Positions 23,766 to 36,600 of a stretch of 64,000 nt of DNA are shown here, in pieces. Below the pieces are notes generated by a model. That model saw only the letters and a program-made list of their open reading frames with translations. It made no database searches and had not been told where the DNA came from. The stretch is taken from the NCBI GenBank assembly GCA_001600615.1, contig BCKK01000002.1, positions 2,820,809-2,884,808 on the forward strand, given 5' to 3'. The position numbers and the translations under genes are program-made. Each line of letters begins with the position of its first letter. Within the stretch, counting starts at the first letter, position 1. The DNA is from Dioszegia crocea (lineage: Eukaryota; Basidiomycota; Tremellomycetes; Tremellales; Bulleribasidiaceae).

Positions 23766-25468
23766 CTACTTCATGAAACTCAGGTCTCTACCTTCTTCAC
23801 CTCTCCTCGTCACCTCTGGAGGATACGTTCTGTCCGGAGACTGCGAATCATCGTCAATGGTCTGCGATACAGTTAGCATATAGACCAAACAGCCGGGACT
23901 AGATAGACTGACGACGATGTGGACAACTTCCAACCCGTCATAGAATCCGGCCACTGATGACCTCTCAATATCGACCAGCAGCTGCAATGGACATCAGCAT
24001 CTTGTGCAGAGTTTACCGACAGTACGTACCTTGCCATCCATCACTGCTCCATCCGCATCGTGGCGCATCTCGGCATACTGCTGAACGACACCGACCGCGG
24101 TCCCGTGCTCAAGGTCCGGAGTGCGTGGCGCGGAAGGATGAGAAGCCTCGGATTCAGGCGAATACATCGGGATATTAGGATACTGCGTCGGAGCTCGTGG
24201 TGGCTCGAGCGCGGTCAGAAAGTGCCGTCGTCTGAAGTCTCAACTGACACTCGTTGATTAAGTGTGAAAGTGAGACTTACGTTCGTAGTGACGATACGAC
24301 GGCGTACCAGTAGAACAAAGCCTGTACCGCTGCTATGCATCGCAGGCCGGATCCACGGGTTTGAGTTCCGGAAAGGACGACCCCAGCGTATATCACAGAT
24401 AAAATCATAGGTGGTAACCTAGATCGTCAGCGAGATCACTGAGGAATTCCGGTCCGATTTACATTGTTTGGGTGATCAATAAGATCAGGCGGTTGATGAC
24501 GCCTTTCGTTCGGTCGAAGAATGTGCGAAGGCGGAGGAGAGACACGATGATGGTGATGCAGATCATCACTGGACGTAATTAGCGCCGGTGCCATACCTCC
24601 AAATTGGGTTACTCACAATCAGAGACCAAGCTCGTCATTGCCCACACCACCTGCAGTCTAGATCGAATGGGTAGGAATGTCCCCCACCACTGCTTCACCC
24701 TCGTCAAATCTGCGCCTTCGGTTGACGCATCCCAGACCGGCTGGAGAAACCCATATATATCCAGGCCGGCCTGGAGAAGCAGCGCAGCATGTGCTGTGCC
24801 GAGTAGTGGAGTGATGTATGCGAATCTTCTTCCGGTGAGGACGTACGCCCGACGGATAAAGAGCAGACGAGCGAGATGGCTGGATAGGGCGGTAAGGAAG
24901 AACGCAAGGAGGATGGAGATCTGGAGAGTCAGCTTCCAGCGTAACCGTCCCTGCAAAGTGGCTCACCGAGTCGGTGCGGTAACCATCCGCTACGCTGTCT
25001 AAATGCATCGTCAAATAGCCCAGATCGATGGCGAGGACAAGACAAGACGCCCTTAGTCTGTTAGCGCAGCTTGCCATGAGGTTGGTGGCTGACTCACAAG
25101 CTCAGACCCCCGATAGCGCACAACAACGCCTTGTGTACGGCCCGTTCCTTGGGTCTGACCAGGAAGTGTAGAGACTATTGGTGTTAGCTGATACTGACGA
25201 GAAGCTGGCGCAGTGGCAGGTACGAGTAAAACTTACTAAACACAGGCATACACCTGCCCCTACGGCGATAGGTAATACGCCAGCCATTGTTGCCTGCTCC
25301 GTCAGCTGATTGTTGAAAACGACCAGTTCCTCGCGCACTCACTCGAAGTATCTGGATGCTGGAGCCAGACTATATGTCAGCCACCACAACCAAAATAGAT
25401 GAGCCACTCACTCTTTGCAACGCATCAGCCAATTCATCCGCCGACTGAGCGCTCAACACGGCTTCCAT
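23766..25468 (-). CDS. DUF6534-like fungal seven-helix membrane protein
   Basis: Multi-exon membrane protein of about 360 residues. The chosen start (MEAVLSAQSADELADALQR) joins through two small exons to GVLPIAVGAGVCLCL, the first helix. Later helices include SCLVLAIDLGYLTMHLDS, ISILLAFFLTALSSHLARLL, ITPLLGTAHAALLLQAGL, LMICITIIVSLLRLRTFF and MILSVIYAGVVLSG. The block SRLQVVWAMTSLVSDLMI with the following TFFDRTKGVINRLILLITQT matches the layout of the fungal DUF6534 domain (helix, then RTxxxINRLI before helix 6). The C-terminal tail is soluble and acidic, ending EEGRDLSFMK. The family is abundant in basidiomycetes and has no known biochemical role. The family call rests on pattern memory rather than a profile search. 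Confidence 0.75.
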
Positions 25469-26045
25469 GTCGATATTGAGGGCGGTGTGGCTAGCGGTGT
25501 GAGTCGGAGATCCGTCGAGAGATTTAGTGCGCCGTCAATACTGGACTCTGTGCGTCTCTGAGCCACTGTTGGTTGCGAGATGATCGAAGAGTCAACAGGT
25601 GAGTGAGATGTGTCCAGTTAGGGCACTCTTCCGCCTCTGCGATGTTCAGTGTTTATGCAGCGTCAAAGATCCGAAGAGGCTTCTTCTTCGGATCCTGCGG
25701 TACACTTCAATGGCGGCGGAGCATTATCAGCCACCGCGGCGCCGAGAGGCGTTATCGATAAGGAGTGCGAGCAGGGGCAAGACTCCAAGAGTGATATGCC
25801 CTGTCGTACCGCGGTGGGTAATTGCTGCTTTCGGCCGTCAACAAGACTCAGCTTCATTTGCTCCCGAATCATCGTCATTGATCTATCCCACTCAGATATC
25901 AACTGAGGTCGTGCAAGCACGGTGCAGTGCATTGCTGGAGTAACCGCTGCATGTCTGACCTAGAACTATGGTACAAAGCTCTGCAAAGAACCGCCACCGA
26001 CTATGGGCGGCCGCCGGTCATCCGCCGTGTCTGTCAACGCCCCGC
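25469..26045. other. Intergenic region between the DUF6534-like gene and GDI
   Basis: 577 bp of promoter for the DUF6534-like gene and 3' flank of GDI. Several short frames occur on both strands, none convincing. Nothing else is visible. Confidence 0.5.
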
Positions 26046-27819
26046 TCAAGCCTCTACCTCCACCTCCCTCTTCTTCAGTACCAAGGGCTCGCCCTTGACT
26101 CTCTGCCAGACATCAAACACGTCCTCTACCACAGTCTCAAAGTGCGACGTCGCATCGTACGACTTGGTGATGAAGATGTTGTCGTCCGTGCCGGACGCGG
26201 TAGGTTCGTACAAGGGGGTTAGGGAAATGAACCTGTGGCGTCAGGATTGTACCCAAAGCCAGAATGACGAGCTCACTTGTCGACGACATTGCCGAGAAGC
26301 TGGAGACCTGGCAGAATCTCTCGCTCGGGAACACTGGTCTCGACCACAGTGGAGACCATGGCAATCCAAACGTCCTTAGCAGCAACATTGTGCGATGCAG
26401 AGACGGCGGCAATGTAGATATCTAGCATGTCAGCATCGTGCGATCCACACAATTGGCTGACTCACCGTTCTTTCGGCCAACCTGGTTCTGGGGAATGATA
26501 ATTTGGCAACTGTCCGCATCGTCCGTTCCGGGGATGGGGTGCTTGAGGATACAAATCGCCCTAACCACCTTGCCAGTCTCAATGACCCTCATCTTACCGC
26601 CCTCTCCAACATCCTTGCCTGCTCCAAAGTACGATGGGTCCCCAATGACCTTCTTAGCCTTGACAGTTTCGCCGCCCGAGGTGACGCCGACGAACTTGCC
26701 ATCGGCGTCAGTGACAATGGCCTCGATCTGCTTGTCGAGCATGTAGGTTCCACCGTAGATGGCCGACAGACGAGCGAACGCCTGGGGGAGTTCACCGAGT
26801 CCGTAGAGAGGGTAGATGTAAGGGGATTTACCGTATCGCGCCATGGAACGGGTGTAAAGGATGATCCGGTCGATGGTCTGACGGGCGGGTCGCGTCTTGT
26901 AGCTAACAGATCAGCTGGCTGACGATTATACTCCGTGCAGAAAGCTCACTCGTCGTCGAGCCAAAGCGCCATGGCGTGACCAATGAAGTCCTGAGTCCCA
27001 GCCTCGAGCCCGAACTTGGTGTACACATCCTTCATGGGAATCTTGTTGATGTCCATGCCTGCAGAATTAGACTTCTTCAGAGCTCAAAAGGAGATACCCA
27101 CCCTGGTGCGTAGCTGGGTCCTCTTCCTTCCACCCCTGCAGGTAAACGAAGAAGTTCCTCGCACGTCGCTTCTCAAACATGCCCATCAAGGGACTGAGCA
27201 CGGCCTCGCTCTGGTTACTGGGCACCTTGCTCACTCGGCCATCTCGGTAGACGTACGACCCAGCAATGACCTTGAATTCGAGGTATCGAATCACATCGGT
27301 GTGGACGAGCATACGGGTAAGCTCGCCTGAGGATAGAATGAACTTGGGAATGAGGTCGACGGCATAGTCGCGGTCACGTCCAAGGTTGAGGTTGGCGGGT
27401 GGCTCAGAGTTGCGGAACTTCTGATAGAGCTGAGACATGAGCCTGAGTCCTCTCCAATCTGTTTTCTGGTAGACGTGGACATGTAGCTGCTTCCCTGGGC
27501 TCCTGTATCTCGCTACAACCGCGCGCTCAGATACCCTGAAGGTAATCGCCACCACAACTCACTTGGGTCAAGTTTAGACTGGCACTATCCCCTCCGTAGT
27601 AGTCATTCCGGTCCATGTGGAGGACCTTCTGGCCGTCTACGGAAAGGAGACCAGACAGAATACACTCCGTTAGACCGGTACCCTGTATCGTCAATCATGG
27701 TGAAGGATGCCGACAGGCAACGTGGCAGCTCACGAGAACGATGACCTGGAAGAGTCAGCTTCGATGGGCGCGTTGATGACGAGCGCAGTGAATGAACTCA
27801 CATCATATTCTTCATCCAT
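26046..27819 (-). CDS. GDI1: Rab GDP-dissociation inhibitor
   Basis: About 450 residues over eight or so exons. The N-terminus [20 protein letters not shown], followed by [20 protein letters not shown], is the near-invariant FAD-like fold of GDI/REP proteins (the dinucleotide-binding shape without FAD). Further hallmarks are [20 protein letters not shown] and [20 protein letters not shown], the latter in the Rab-binding platform, plus [16 protein letters not shown]. The C-terminus ends [15 protein letters not shown] extracts GDP-bound prenylated Rab GTPases from membranes and returns them to donor compartments, essential for vesicle traffic. Length and conserved blocks match the yeast and animal proteins. 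Exon 1 is very short (MDEEYD), and the start has no competitor. It is a single-copy housekeeping gene read away from CK2 beta across about 250 bp. Confidence 0.97.
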
Positions 27820-28070
27820 GTTGACTGCTTATACCTGTGTATGGGGGGAGTATATGGAGATGAATGGCTCCGTATAGCTAGCTGCAGGGCGCGTAATCCA
27901 GGCGCGCATCATCAGGAGGCCCGTGCCTGGATTCTGGTGGTGTCAGGGGTCCTCGGGAGAAAACTCCGGGTGTGGCGTTTCACCTTTTGGCGCGTACTTC
28001 ACAGTCGACACCTCTCATTCAGCAACCATAGATACCCCCTAGTGACAGCCGTTCGACAGCCACAGCTACC

Positions 28071-29562
28071 ATGGACGCCTCTCAAGACTTCGACGAGCCT
28101 TTTGGTGGGTCTCAGTGGGGTGGGTCAGAGCGCAAACTGCCCAACTTCCCGTTATTGTTGACAATGCCTTTGGGGTGTACTGATGAAGTTAGACTCTTCT
28201 TCACAGGCTTCTTCAACTCAGACATCTACTATCACATGGATAGTGAGTGTGCCAGAAGTTTGGCGATGTGATATCAGAGCTGATGTGGCAGAACTGGTAT
28301 ACTTCGCTTCCTGGGCACGATTACTTCTGCGAAGTCCTCGAGGATTTCATTGAAGATGACTTCAACTTGACAGGTAAGTCTCGGTCGGATGGTCAACAGT
28401 GCAGGGTGACGAATGCTTATGAGATAGGTCTTCAATCGATGGTCCCATTCTGGAAAGAAGCTCTAGAAATGGTACTCGATGTTGAAGCGGGTATGTCGGG
28501 CATATTACACGGATCGAGACCGTCACGGCCTGGGCTGACAATCTCAGAGGATGACACCAACAAGATCCCCGATGTGACGATTGTGGAGAACTCAGCGGAA
28601 CTTCTGTTTGGTCTAGTTCACCAAAGATTCATCTTGACCAAACCGGGATTGGCGTCCATGGTAAATTTGTTTCGGACCGATATCCGCGCTCAGACCCGAG
28701 CTGACTTGTCAGTTGGAAAAGTACGAACAAGGGCACTTTGGGGCTTGCCCACGGGTGTTCTGTCATGCCACCCACGTCCTACCGTGTGGACGAGCGGATA
28801 TGCCCGGAGTAGACACAGTCAAGCTTTACTGCCCAAATTGTGGTGATATCTACACGCCGCCCAGCAGCAAATACACCGGTATCGATGGTGAGCTCGATCG
28901 GCCGTATCGACCGGGAGTCAAGCTGACAATCAGGTGCATTCTTCGGAACAACATTTGCCCCTCTTTTCTTCCAAACCTACCCCGAACTCCTATCCGCCCC
29001 CTTCTGCCCCACATCTTCCGGCTCGTCCACGCCTCTCCCCCCTACCGCATCTGGCCTCGACTCACGAGACCCCTCACCATCACCCTCCGTCTCCCTTCGA
29101 CCTGGTGGAGAAACTTACACCAATCCCGATCCTCACGGCGGCCAAAAGAGCGCACTGGGCAAAGTGTACGCCCCCCGAATATACGGTTTCCGCGTCAGTG
29201 ATCGCGCAAGGAGTGGACCGCGGATGAGGTGGCTGAGGGAACGGCCGGTAGCGTGGGAGGAACTGGAAACGGTGGATCATAAAGGTCGATGGGTTGGGAC
29301 TGGGGCGTCAGGGGTTGGGATGGGTATGAAGGAAGACGAGGACATCAAGGAGAAGGGGAGATTGTTTGATGAAGATGATGAGCTCAAGGAGGACGGAGCC
29401 GAAGAGGAGGAAGAGGAAGAGGAGGACGATGATAAAGCCAAAGCGGAAGGCGGAGACGCAGAGGCCCAGAGGAGAGCACCACCACCGCCTGCTAAAGGAG
29501 CAAAAGGCAAGCCAGAAGTGAAGGCCAAAGGTGGGAAGGGCGGCGTAGGAGCATCAAGATGA
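28071..29562 (+). CDS. Casein kinase 2 regulatory (beta) subunit
   Basis: Regulatory subunit of CK2, the Ser/Thr kinase of nucleus and cytosol. After MDASQDFDEPF and a short exon, NWYTSLPGHDYFCEVLEDFI with EDDFNLTGL forms the N-terminal domain including the acidic loop. GACPRVFCHATHVLPCG and KLYCPNCGDIYTP give the four cysteines of the dimer zinc finger, and GAFFGTTFAPLFFQTYPELL and APRIYGFRVS complete the fold. Two unusual points are seen. About 50 Ser/Pro-rich residues are inserted between the TYPEL and VYAPRIYGF strands (genomic about 28985-29160). The C-terminus is extended by about 110 residues that are first strongly acidic (EEEEEEEEDDD) and then Lys/Gly-rich. The protein is longer than the about 215-residue animal form and closer to long fungal CKB1-type subunits. 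Confidence 0.95.
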
Positions 29563-29760
29563 GGCGGGTGGAGGTGGCTGTAGACTATAGATCCGCATGT
29601 GAAGATGAGTCTTAGTATGAGTACATGATCACTCTCGTTGCCAAGGACCGACATTGGATAAGGAGTGTCTGGGGTCTCGGCCGGCAAAAGCCAACAACAC
29701 ATTCCTCAAAAACTTTTGAACCCCTGATGCTTTGACATCCATCACCTATCATCGATAATC

Positions 29761-31330
29761 ATGGCTACTTTGCCATCCAGCCTATCCGAAGAGGATATCG
29801 AGGCGTTACTGGTCGACCTGCCAGATCGACCTATACCAACATATGCACACCTGCCATATCTCAACTTCCTGGTAGGTCCCATTGAAGCCTATATCACGTC
29901 GGTCATTTCAGCTCGCATACTGACACATTCAGCACAATCACCTCGTTCCCAACACTCCATTTGTCCTATCGCGAGATGCCACCGCGATCTGGCCTTCTCG
30001 GAGCGCGTGGGCCACCTGCCGGGACTCAGGCGAGCCCGGACCATCTCAACCTAATCTAACCTCGCTTCGACAGTACGGGCATCACATCGTCCCCGTCGCC
30101 AATACGACCCGTCGACAATATTCTGAATTTGAACGTACAGAGCGGTCTCTGTCGGAAGTCATAGATATGTGGGAGGGAGTTGGAGATGTGTCCGAAGGGA
30201 CTGGGGCCGGGATGTATGTCAAAGATTGGCATCTTCTGGCCGAGGTGGAATCGGCCGGAGGGGGTGCTGGAGAGATATACGAAGTGCCGGAATGTTTCAG
30301 AGGTGAGTGTTACTACTATCTGACTAGCGCTTTACGTAGCTCTGTCGTAGAGATGCTGTAGCTGACGAGGCAGAGGATTGGTTAAATCCAGCTTATACCC
30401 CTCATCCTCGATCGTCCACATCCCCCGCTCTGCCGTCGTCCCAATTCGACTTCCGCTTCACATACCTCGGCACGAGGGGTACGTTCACTCCTCTACATCG
30501 AGACGTGTACGCCTCTTACTCCTGGTCCGCCAATATCGTCGGTCGGAAGATGTGGTGGCTGTTTCCTCCGGATCCCGAGATACTAGGAAAGCTAGGTATA
30601 GGACCGCCAGATGGGAAAGGTAACGGGCGGGCATCAATGGTATTTGATGTGAGGGATCTGGGAAGAGAGGTGGGCGGGATCAAGATCTTACAGGAGGTAT
30701 GCTACGTCGTTCAGGCTACAATGTAGATATTATGAGCTGACACAGCAGGAAGGGGAGATTATCTTCGTGCCTTCCGGGTGGTATCACCAAGTCGTGAATC
30801 TTGACTTTGTAAGTACCCCTTTCGGAGCTACTCTGACGTCCTAGTGTATATCAATAAATCACAACTTCATCGCTCCAGTCACTCTCCTACGCGTTTATGC
30901 CACGCTCGAGCAAGCTCAACTCAAGGTTGAGGAAAGCATATCTGACGTCTTGACTATGATCCAGTCTAGGCTGGGCGTTGGGACGTCCGAAACCAATGAT
31001 GGTGCTGAGCAAGAGGTACCAGCAGTGCCAGCGTGGGAGTCGGAGTGGGTGGAGGAAGTGCAGAAATTGCTAGAGATGGACCATGGTTGGGGATGGAAGG
31101 GATTCTGGGACTGTATCCGGAACAACATCAAGGTAGGTGACCACTGCCGGATCGAATCATCAGCTGATGTATAGTCGCCCCCTGCTTTACCTGAATATTC
31201 GACCCCATCGGCCATGCGGGACAGGTACATCCGGGCAGTGTTGACAGGATACAAAAGCCGCAGAGAATGGATCGTGCTATCTGATGTACGTGAGATAGTT
31301 GCAGAGATCGATACGCTCATCTCATATTGA
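29761..31330 (+). CDS. JmjC-domain oxygenase, JMJD4-like
   Basis: Fe(II)/2-oxoglutarate hydroxylase of about 430 residues in seven or so exons. The start MATLPSSLSEEDIEALLVDL is the first ATG after the upstream CK2 gene. The jelly-roll core holds TFTPLHRDVYASYSWSANIV, where His-x-Asp are the first two iron ligands, then GRKMWWLFPPDP. The block IIFVPSGWYHQVVNLDF provides the third ligand His, and CISINHNFIAPVTLLRVYAT follows the JMJD4 pattern. Human JMJD4 hydroxylates a lysine of translation release factor eRF1, so a cytosolic role in termination is the best guess; other JmjC subgroups are less alike. The C-terminus contains a helical GWKGFWDCIRNN segment. The stop is only 25 bp from the stop of the convergent thiamine gene. 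Confidence 0.88.
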
Positions 31331-31355
31331 GCAAAACTTGCCATTATATGCACAA

Positions 31356-33462
31356 CTACAAAAGCTTCAGACCCATTTCCCAAAAGTCTCGCTCTAGCCT
31401 AACGCACTCTTGCCAGATCTTGGCGAGCTTCTCTAACCTCGCCGGACTGGGTGGATCGGCCGCGACGAGTCTTTCTAAGTTTTCTATCCAGTATCAGCTT
31501 CATCGAGTACATCCACACGCCAACTCACCTATCCCTCTATTGACAGCGTCGAGATACTCCTTGCCAGAGTAATCTTCCATCCATTTCGCGTATATGTTCC
31601 TCTCCATCTTCGCCCGGCCCGCCTTGACCTCATTCTGCAACCAGAGTCCCACTTCGCCGTAGCCAATCAAGCAGCTAGCTACAGCCACGTACAGATCTAA
31701 CAGATCACCCTGTGTGCCCACATCAAGGATGTAACGTGCGTAGGCGGCGCAAGGGGCGGATTCTTGTGTCGTCTGCAGTGTCGAGAGGGAGATACCGAAC
31801 GATGCACAATAGTCGACATGCATTGAAGACTCGCGGGCGATGTGAGCTGCGATCGAGGTGAAGTGGTTGATGGATTCGAAGGTTGTGGATTTGTATGCTC
31901 CCAGGGCGTGGGCGCGGGCATCTATCAGTCAGTGATGTTATACCATGTAATGCAAAGGCGCACTCACAGTGCTGTAGATAAATGTAGTCCTGCTTGATGT
32001 AGTGCTCAAAGCATTCCCGGGGCAGTGTACCATTTCCGAGTTGGACTACAAAGGGATGGCGTATCTGAGTGATCAGCTTGTTGCCTTATAGCAAATGCTC
32101 TCAGAGTGATACACACGTATGACTTCCACATTGGCAGATCGGAGCGGATGAGATACGAGACGAAAGGATGGGGGTTGGATGATGTGGGTCTGGTATGTCA
32201 GTGGCGCCAAGTACTCTTCATGCACCGACTTACGGAGGAAGAGCTCGGCGATACGACATATGGGCGTGGTTGAGAGGTCCATGCCCTTGTCCAAAGCTGT
32301 ACGCAGAGGCAATGGCGGATTTGACATATTCGATCGCACGTTGGCATATCTGTTTTGACGACACAGTCGATCCTGTGGGTCAGCTAGGAGGCATGACGAA
32401 CGAGTCGAGCTTACCAGACGTTGCAGCTAAGGCCGCAGAGCAAGCCAGGGCGGAGCTCAGAGTACAACCCGTCCCATGGGTGCTGGTTGTATCGATCATC
32501 CGGCTGACGAACATCGTCATTCTTTGGGTATCCTTTTCCCATAGTAGATCCACCACGAGTTTGGGTCTGGCGAACGCATTGACTTCCAGCAAACCACGAT
32601 ACCCCTGCAGTATCTCGATACATCCGCCCTCTTCATCCTCATCCAGCCAGAGGACATCGGTGTCGACGCTGCTGCTCACGGCTGCGCGGGCGAACGACTT
32701 GACCTCCTCTCTGGACAAAGGCAGATGACCACCCTTGAGTAGTAGGTTCTTCACCCCTGCCGCCTCGTCCATACTCTCCATCACGCCCATGAAATCGAAC
32801 AGCGAGTCTACATCTTCCATCTCGCCCGGTTCCGACAGACCGGCCAGCACCATCGCTTCTGGGATATTTGGCGTCAGCCAATCCACATGAGGGATAAGCT
32901 CCGTTTTGATCTTCTGCATAGCAGCTGCGGCGACGAGAGTGTGACCGGATGTCGATATCATGACTGGGTCGAGGACGATGATGGGTCTGCTGGGCGAATT
33001 TGCGAGTCCAGCAAAGAATCGGGAGAGGGCGGATACGGTCGAAGCGGAGGTAAGCATGCCGAGTTTGATAGCTTGGGGAGGCTCGTCTTCCCATACGGTC
33101 CTGAGCTGGTTGTCAGCATATATCAGAAGTCGTGCCCTACCTGCTGCATCACAAAATCCGTCGGGACCTCATGAACGCCCTTGACACCAGTGGTGTTCTG
33201 TGCGGTGAGGCCCGTCAAGACCGAAGAGCCATAGCATTTCCACGCTTCGATAGTCTTCAGATCTGCCTTCGTTTGGTGTCAGCTTCAGTGCCATGTCAGA
33301 GTAGACTAGAGTAGCGAACCTGGACACCGGCACCACCTCCCGAATCGCTGCCTGAGGACGTCAGCCATCATTCAGGGGTCCCGGGGATAGAGAAGACTCG
33401 CCCGCAATCGTCATGACATGGGGCGGCGTTTCCTGCTGCAGGAGCTGCTGCGTGGCGTTCAT
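31356..33462 (-). CDS. THI20: Bifunctional HMP(-P) kinase / TenA thiaminase (THI20-like)
   Basis: Two thiamine-salvage enzymes in one chain of about 570 residues. The N-terminal ThiD half begins MNATQQLLQQETPPHVMTIA and has the ribokinase-fold glycine block GSDSGGGAGVQADLKT, DPVMISTSGHTLV and the anion-hole motif STHGTGCTLSSALA. It phosphorylates hydroxymethylpyrimidine and its monophosphate. After an intron near 32400 the TenA half follows: FGQGHGPLNHAH, EHYIKQDYIYLQH, YARYILDVGTQGDLLDLY and VASCLIGYGEVG, where Cys lies in the position of the TenA loop cysteine. The terminal exon is ERDFWEMGLKLL. TenA hydrolyses thiamine breakdown products to recover HMP. This fusion order matches yeast Thi20/Thi21. 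It diverges from LYS2 over a 236-bp promoter. Confidence 0.95.
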
Positions 33463-33698
33463 GCTGGTGATTCAATCTATGTGCTGAGCGTGATGTCAAT
33501 CTGTCACCCAATCTCAAGCCACCTGAGGCAACCAAGGTGTACCTGAGATTTGAGATCTGACCTGCGCGGAGCCCCACACGTTTCAGAATTCCTAATGCTA
33601 TATTAGATTCCGCTAATGGAAACCGACCCGACTCGACAACTGACAACTGCAATAATTCAGCTGAGGAGATTCCATCCAGTACTTCACACCTTTTCAAA
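33463..33698. promoter_or_regulatory. Shared divergent promoter THI20 / LYS2
   Basis: Only 236 bp separate the two start codons, so both genes must use this stretch. I found no clear TATA box, Gcn4-type TGACTCA or thiamine-responsive motif in it. Confidence 0.6.
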
Positions 33699-36600
33699 AT
33701 GACCACAGGTCCTAGCAACACTGGGGGCGACAGCGAGGAGGTCAAGCTACAGCGATGGGCAAACAGGCTCGCCTCGCTACCCAGCTTAGCTTTGCCCACA
33801 GACTACCCTAGGCCAAGTTGGTCCACCCGATATTTCGACAATTAGGACTCAGCTAACTTACAGCTCCAATCAAGCTGGTCGAGTCGTTCCAGACTCTCCC
33901 ACTACCGGCTACCCTCACCCCGACCCTACTCCGACTTACCCTAGAGTTCTCTGCCATCTTCCCAAATTCTCCCCTACCCACGCCATATCACCTCATCCTT
34001 ACCTCTTTCGTTATCCTGCTCTTCAGGTACACCCCGGATCCCTCGCTGGTCGTCTGCACGTCGGGCCAGGGAACCACCCTACCCCTCCTGCTCAAGCTGG
34101 ACGTTGCCACAGAGAACACATTCTTTGACGTGCTCAGGCAAGTCATTGATGCCGAAACTGTGGCTCAGAGCGACGCTTTGCCCATCTCGAGCATCATTGA
34201 CAAGATCAAGCCGGAAGGTCCATTGTTCCGCGTTCGTTTCCTCGACTCGACGCAAGTCGACACCGACCCCACCACATCCCTGACCACGGATCTCACCCTC
34301 TTCCTCCTGGCGTCTCAGAATGAGACACCGCTTACCCGAACGTCCATCCCCGCGCTTTACCTGCGACTAGCCTACAACTCCCTGCTCTTCACACAATCTC
34401 GCATTTCCGCTATCCTCGACTCGCTATTACAGCTCCTCACTTCCGCCGCATCTCTCGACCCTTCACACCCTATCGGGTCGATACCCCTGCGAACCAAGGC
34501 GACCTCCGCTCTCCCCGACCCCACTGCGGATCTAGACTGGTGTGGGTTTGTTGGGGCCATCCCTGACATCTTCTCCGCCAATGCCGCTGCTCATCCTGAG
34601 CGGATCTGCGTTGTCCAGAGTGAGCTGGAAGAGGGGCAGAGCGTAATGGATGGGCCAAGCAGGGGCCGTAGGACATTCACCTACAAGCAGATTGACGAAG
34701 CGAGTAATGTCCTTGCGCATGCGCTGTTGAAGAGTGGCTTAGAGAGAGGCGAGGTGGTGATGGTCTACGCTGCGCGAAGTGTGGAAATGGTCGTCTGTGT
34801 GATGGGTATTTTGAAGGCCGGAGGAGTGTTTTCCGTAGTCGGTGAGTTTTGCTGTAGAAACGGGGCTAATTACAGATCCCGCCTATCCGCCCACCAGACA
34901 AACCGTGTACCTACAGGTGTCAACACCCCGCGCACTTCTGGTCATCTCCTCGGCCGGCATTCTCGCCCCATCGGTATCAGAATTCATCTCAACAAATCTT
35001 AACCTTCGATTACACGTCCCCGCAATCGCCCTCACCTCCTCCAATATCACAGGCTCTCGCTCAGACGCTGCCGAAGATATACTTGCGCCTTTCCAATCTC
35101 TATCTCAAACCCCAGCAGGCGTCGTGCTCGGCCCAGACTCTCCCGCTACTCTCAGCTTTACCAGTGGAAGTACAGGTATACCCAAGGGTGTCAAGGGAAG
35201 ACATTACAGTCTGACTCATTTCTTCCCCTGGATGGGACAAAGATTCGGGCTGGATTCCAACTCCAAATACACTATGTTGTCAGGTATCGCTCACGATCCT
35301 ATTCAGCGAGATAGTAAGTTTCTGCATTTGGCATCAGCTGACAACAGTGTTTACACCTCTGTTCCTCGGTGCGCAGCTGCACGTTCCCACTGCCGACGAC
35401 ATCGGGACGCCTGGTCGACTCGCCGAGTGGATGGCCGATTCCGAAGTCACCGTAACGCATCTTACCCCGGCTATGGGTCAGCTCCTCTCTGCCCAGGCAA
35501 CCCGCGAAATCCCAACATTACGCAACGCCTTCTTCGTCGGTGATGTTCTTACCAAGCGGGACTGTACACGACTTCAATCGCTCGCGAAGAACGTCTGCAT
35601 CATCAACATGTATGGGACGACCGAGACTCAACGGGCGGTGTCGTACTTTGCCATCCCGAGCGTTAACGAGGATATGACTTTTTTGTCTACTCAAAAGGAT
35701 CTCATTCCTGCTGGGCAGGGTATGATTGACGTTCAGCTGTTGGTGGTGAACAGGACGGATAGGAATGTGCCATGTGCTGTTGGCGAAATGGGGGAGATCT
35801 ACGTTCGGTCTGGAGGTCTGGCGGAGGGTTACCTTGACCCCGCTGCGACTGCCGAAAAGTTTGTCCAGAACTGGTTTGGCGAGGGAGTGGAGCGGGAGGA
35901 TCAATTGGTCAAGTCCAATCCTGCTGCCGCTGAGCACTGGTTCGGGATCCGGGATAGGATGTACCGGTCTGGCGACTTGGGGCGATATCTTCCCGACGGG
36001 CGAGTCGAATGCACGGGTCGAGCGGACGATCAAATCAAAATCCGCGGGTTCCGAATCGAACTCGGCGAAATCGATACTCATCTGTCGAGACATCCTCTCG
36101 TCCGTGAGAACGTCACGCTCGTTCGGCGTGACAAGGACGAGGAGAAGGTGCTGGTCAGCTACTTTGTCCCGATTGATGGGGACGGGCTGGACAAATATAT
36201 GTCTGCCAGCGAGGATGGAGGTGATGAGAATGGCGCAGATCTTAACACCGAGATGTTGAAGGGTGTGAGGCGGTACAGGCGCCTCATAAGGGATATCCGA
36301 GAACATCTCAAGAAGAAACTCCCATCCTACGCCGTCCCTGCCGTTTACTTCCCCCTCTCCAAACTCCCCCTCAACCCCAATGGCAAGGTCGACAAGCCTG
36401 CCCTCCCTTTCCCCGATACTGCCCTCGCACCGCCCGTGGCGTCCAAGGACCTTGCCAGCCTCACGCCCACCCAAAAGACCATCCACGATATCTGGCTTCG
36501 TCTCCTCCCTTCCCCTCCTCCCGCTGTCGCGGTCGACGAAAACTTCTTCGACATGGGCGGACACTCCATCCTGGCCACTCGACTCATATTCGAGATCCGA

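Noticed and set aside
35518..36564. A 348-codon open frame on the minus strand
   Set aside because: It is antisense to the LYS2 adenylation and carrier domains, whose motifs are unambiguous.
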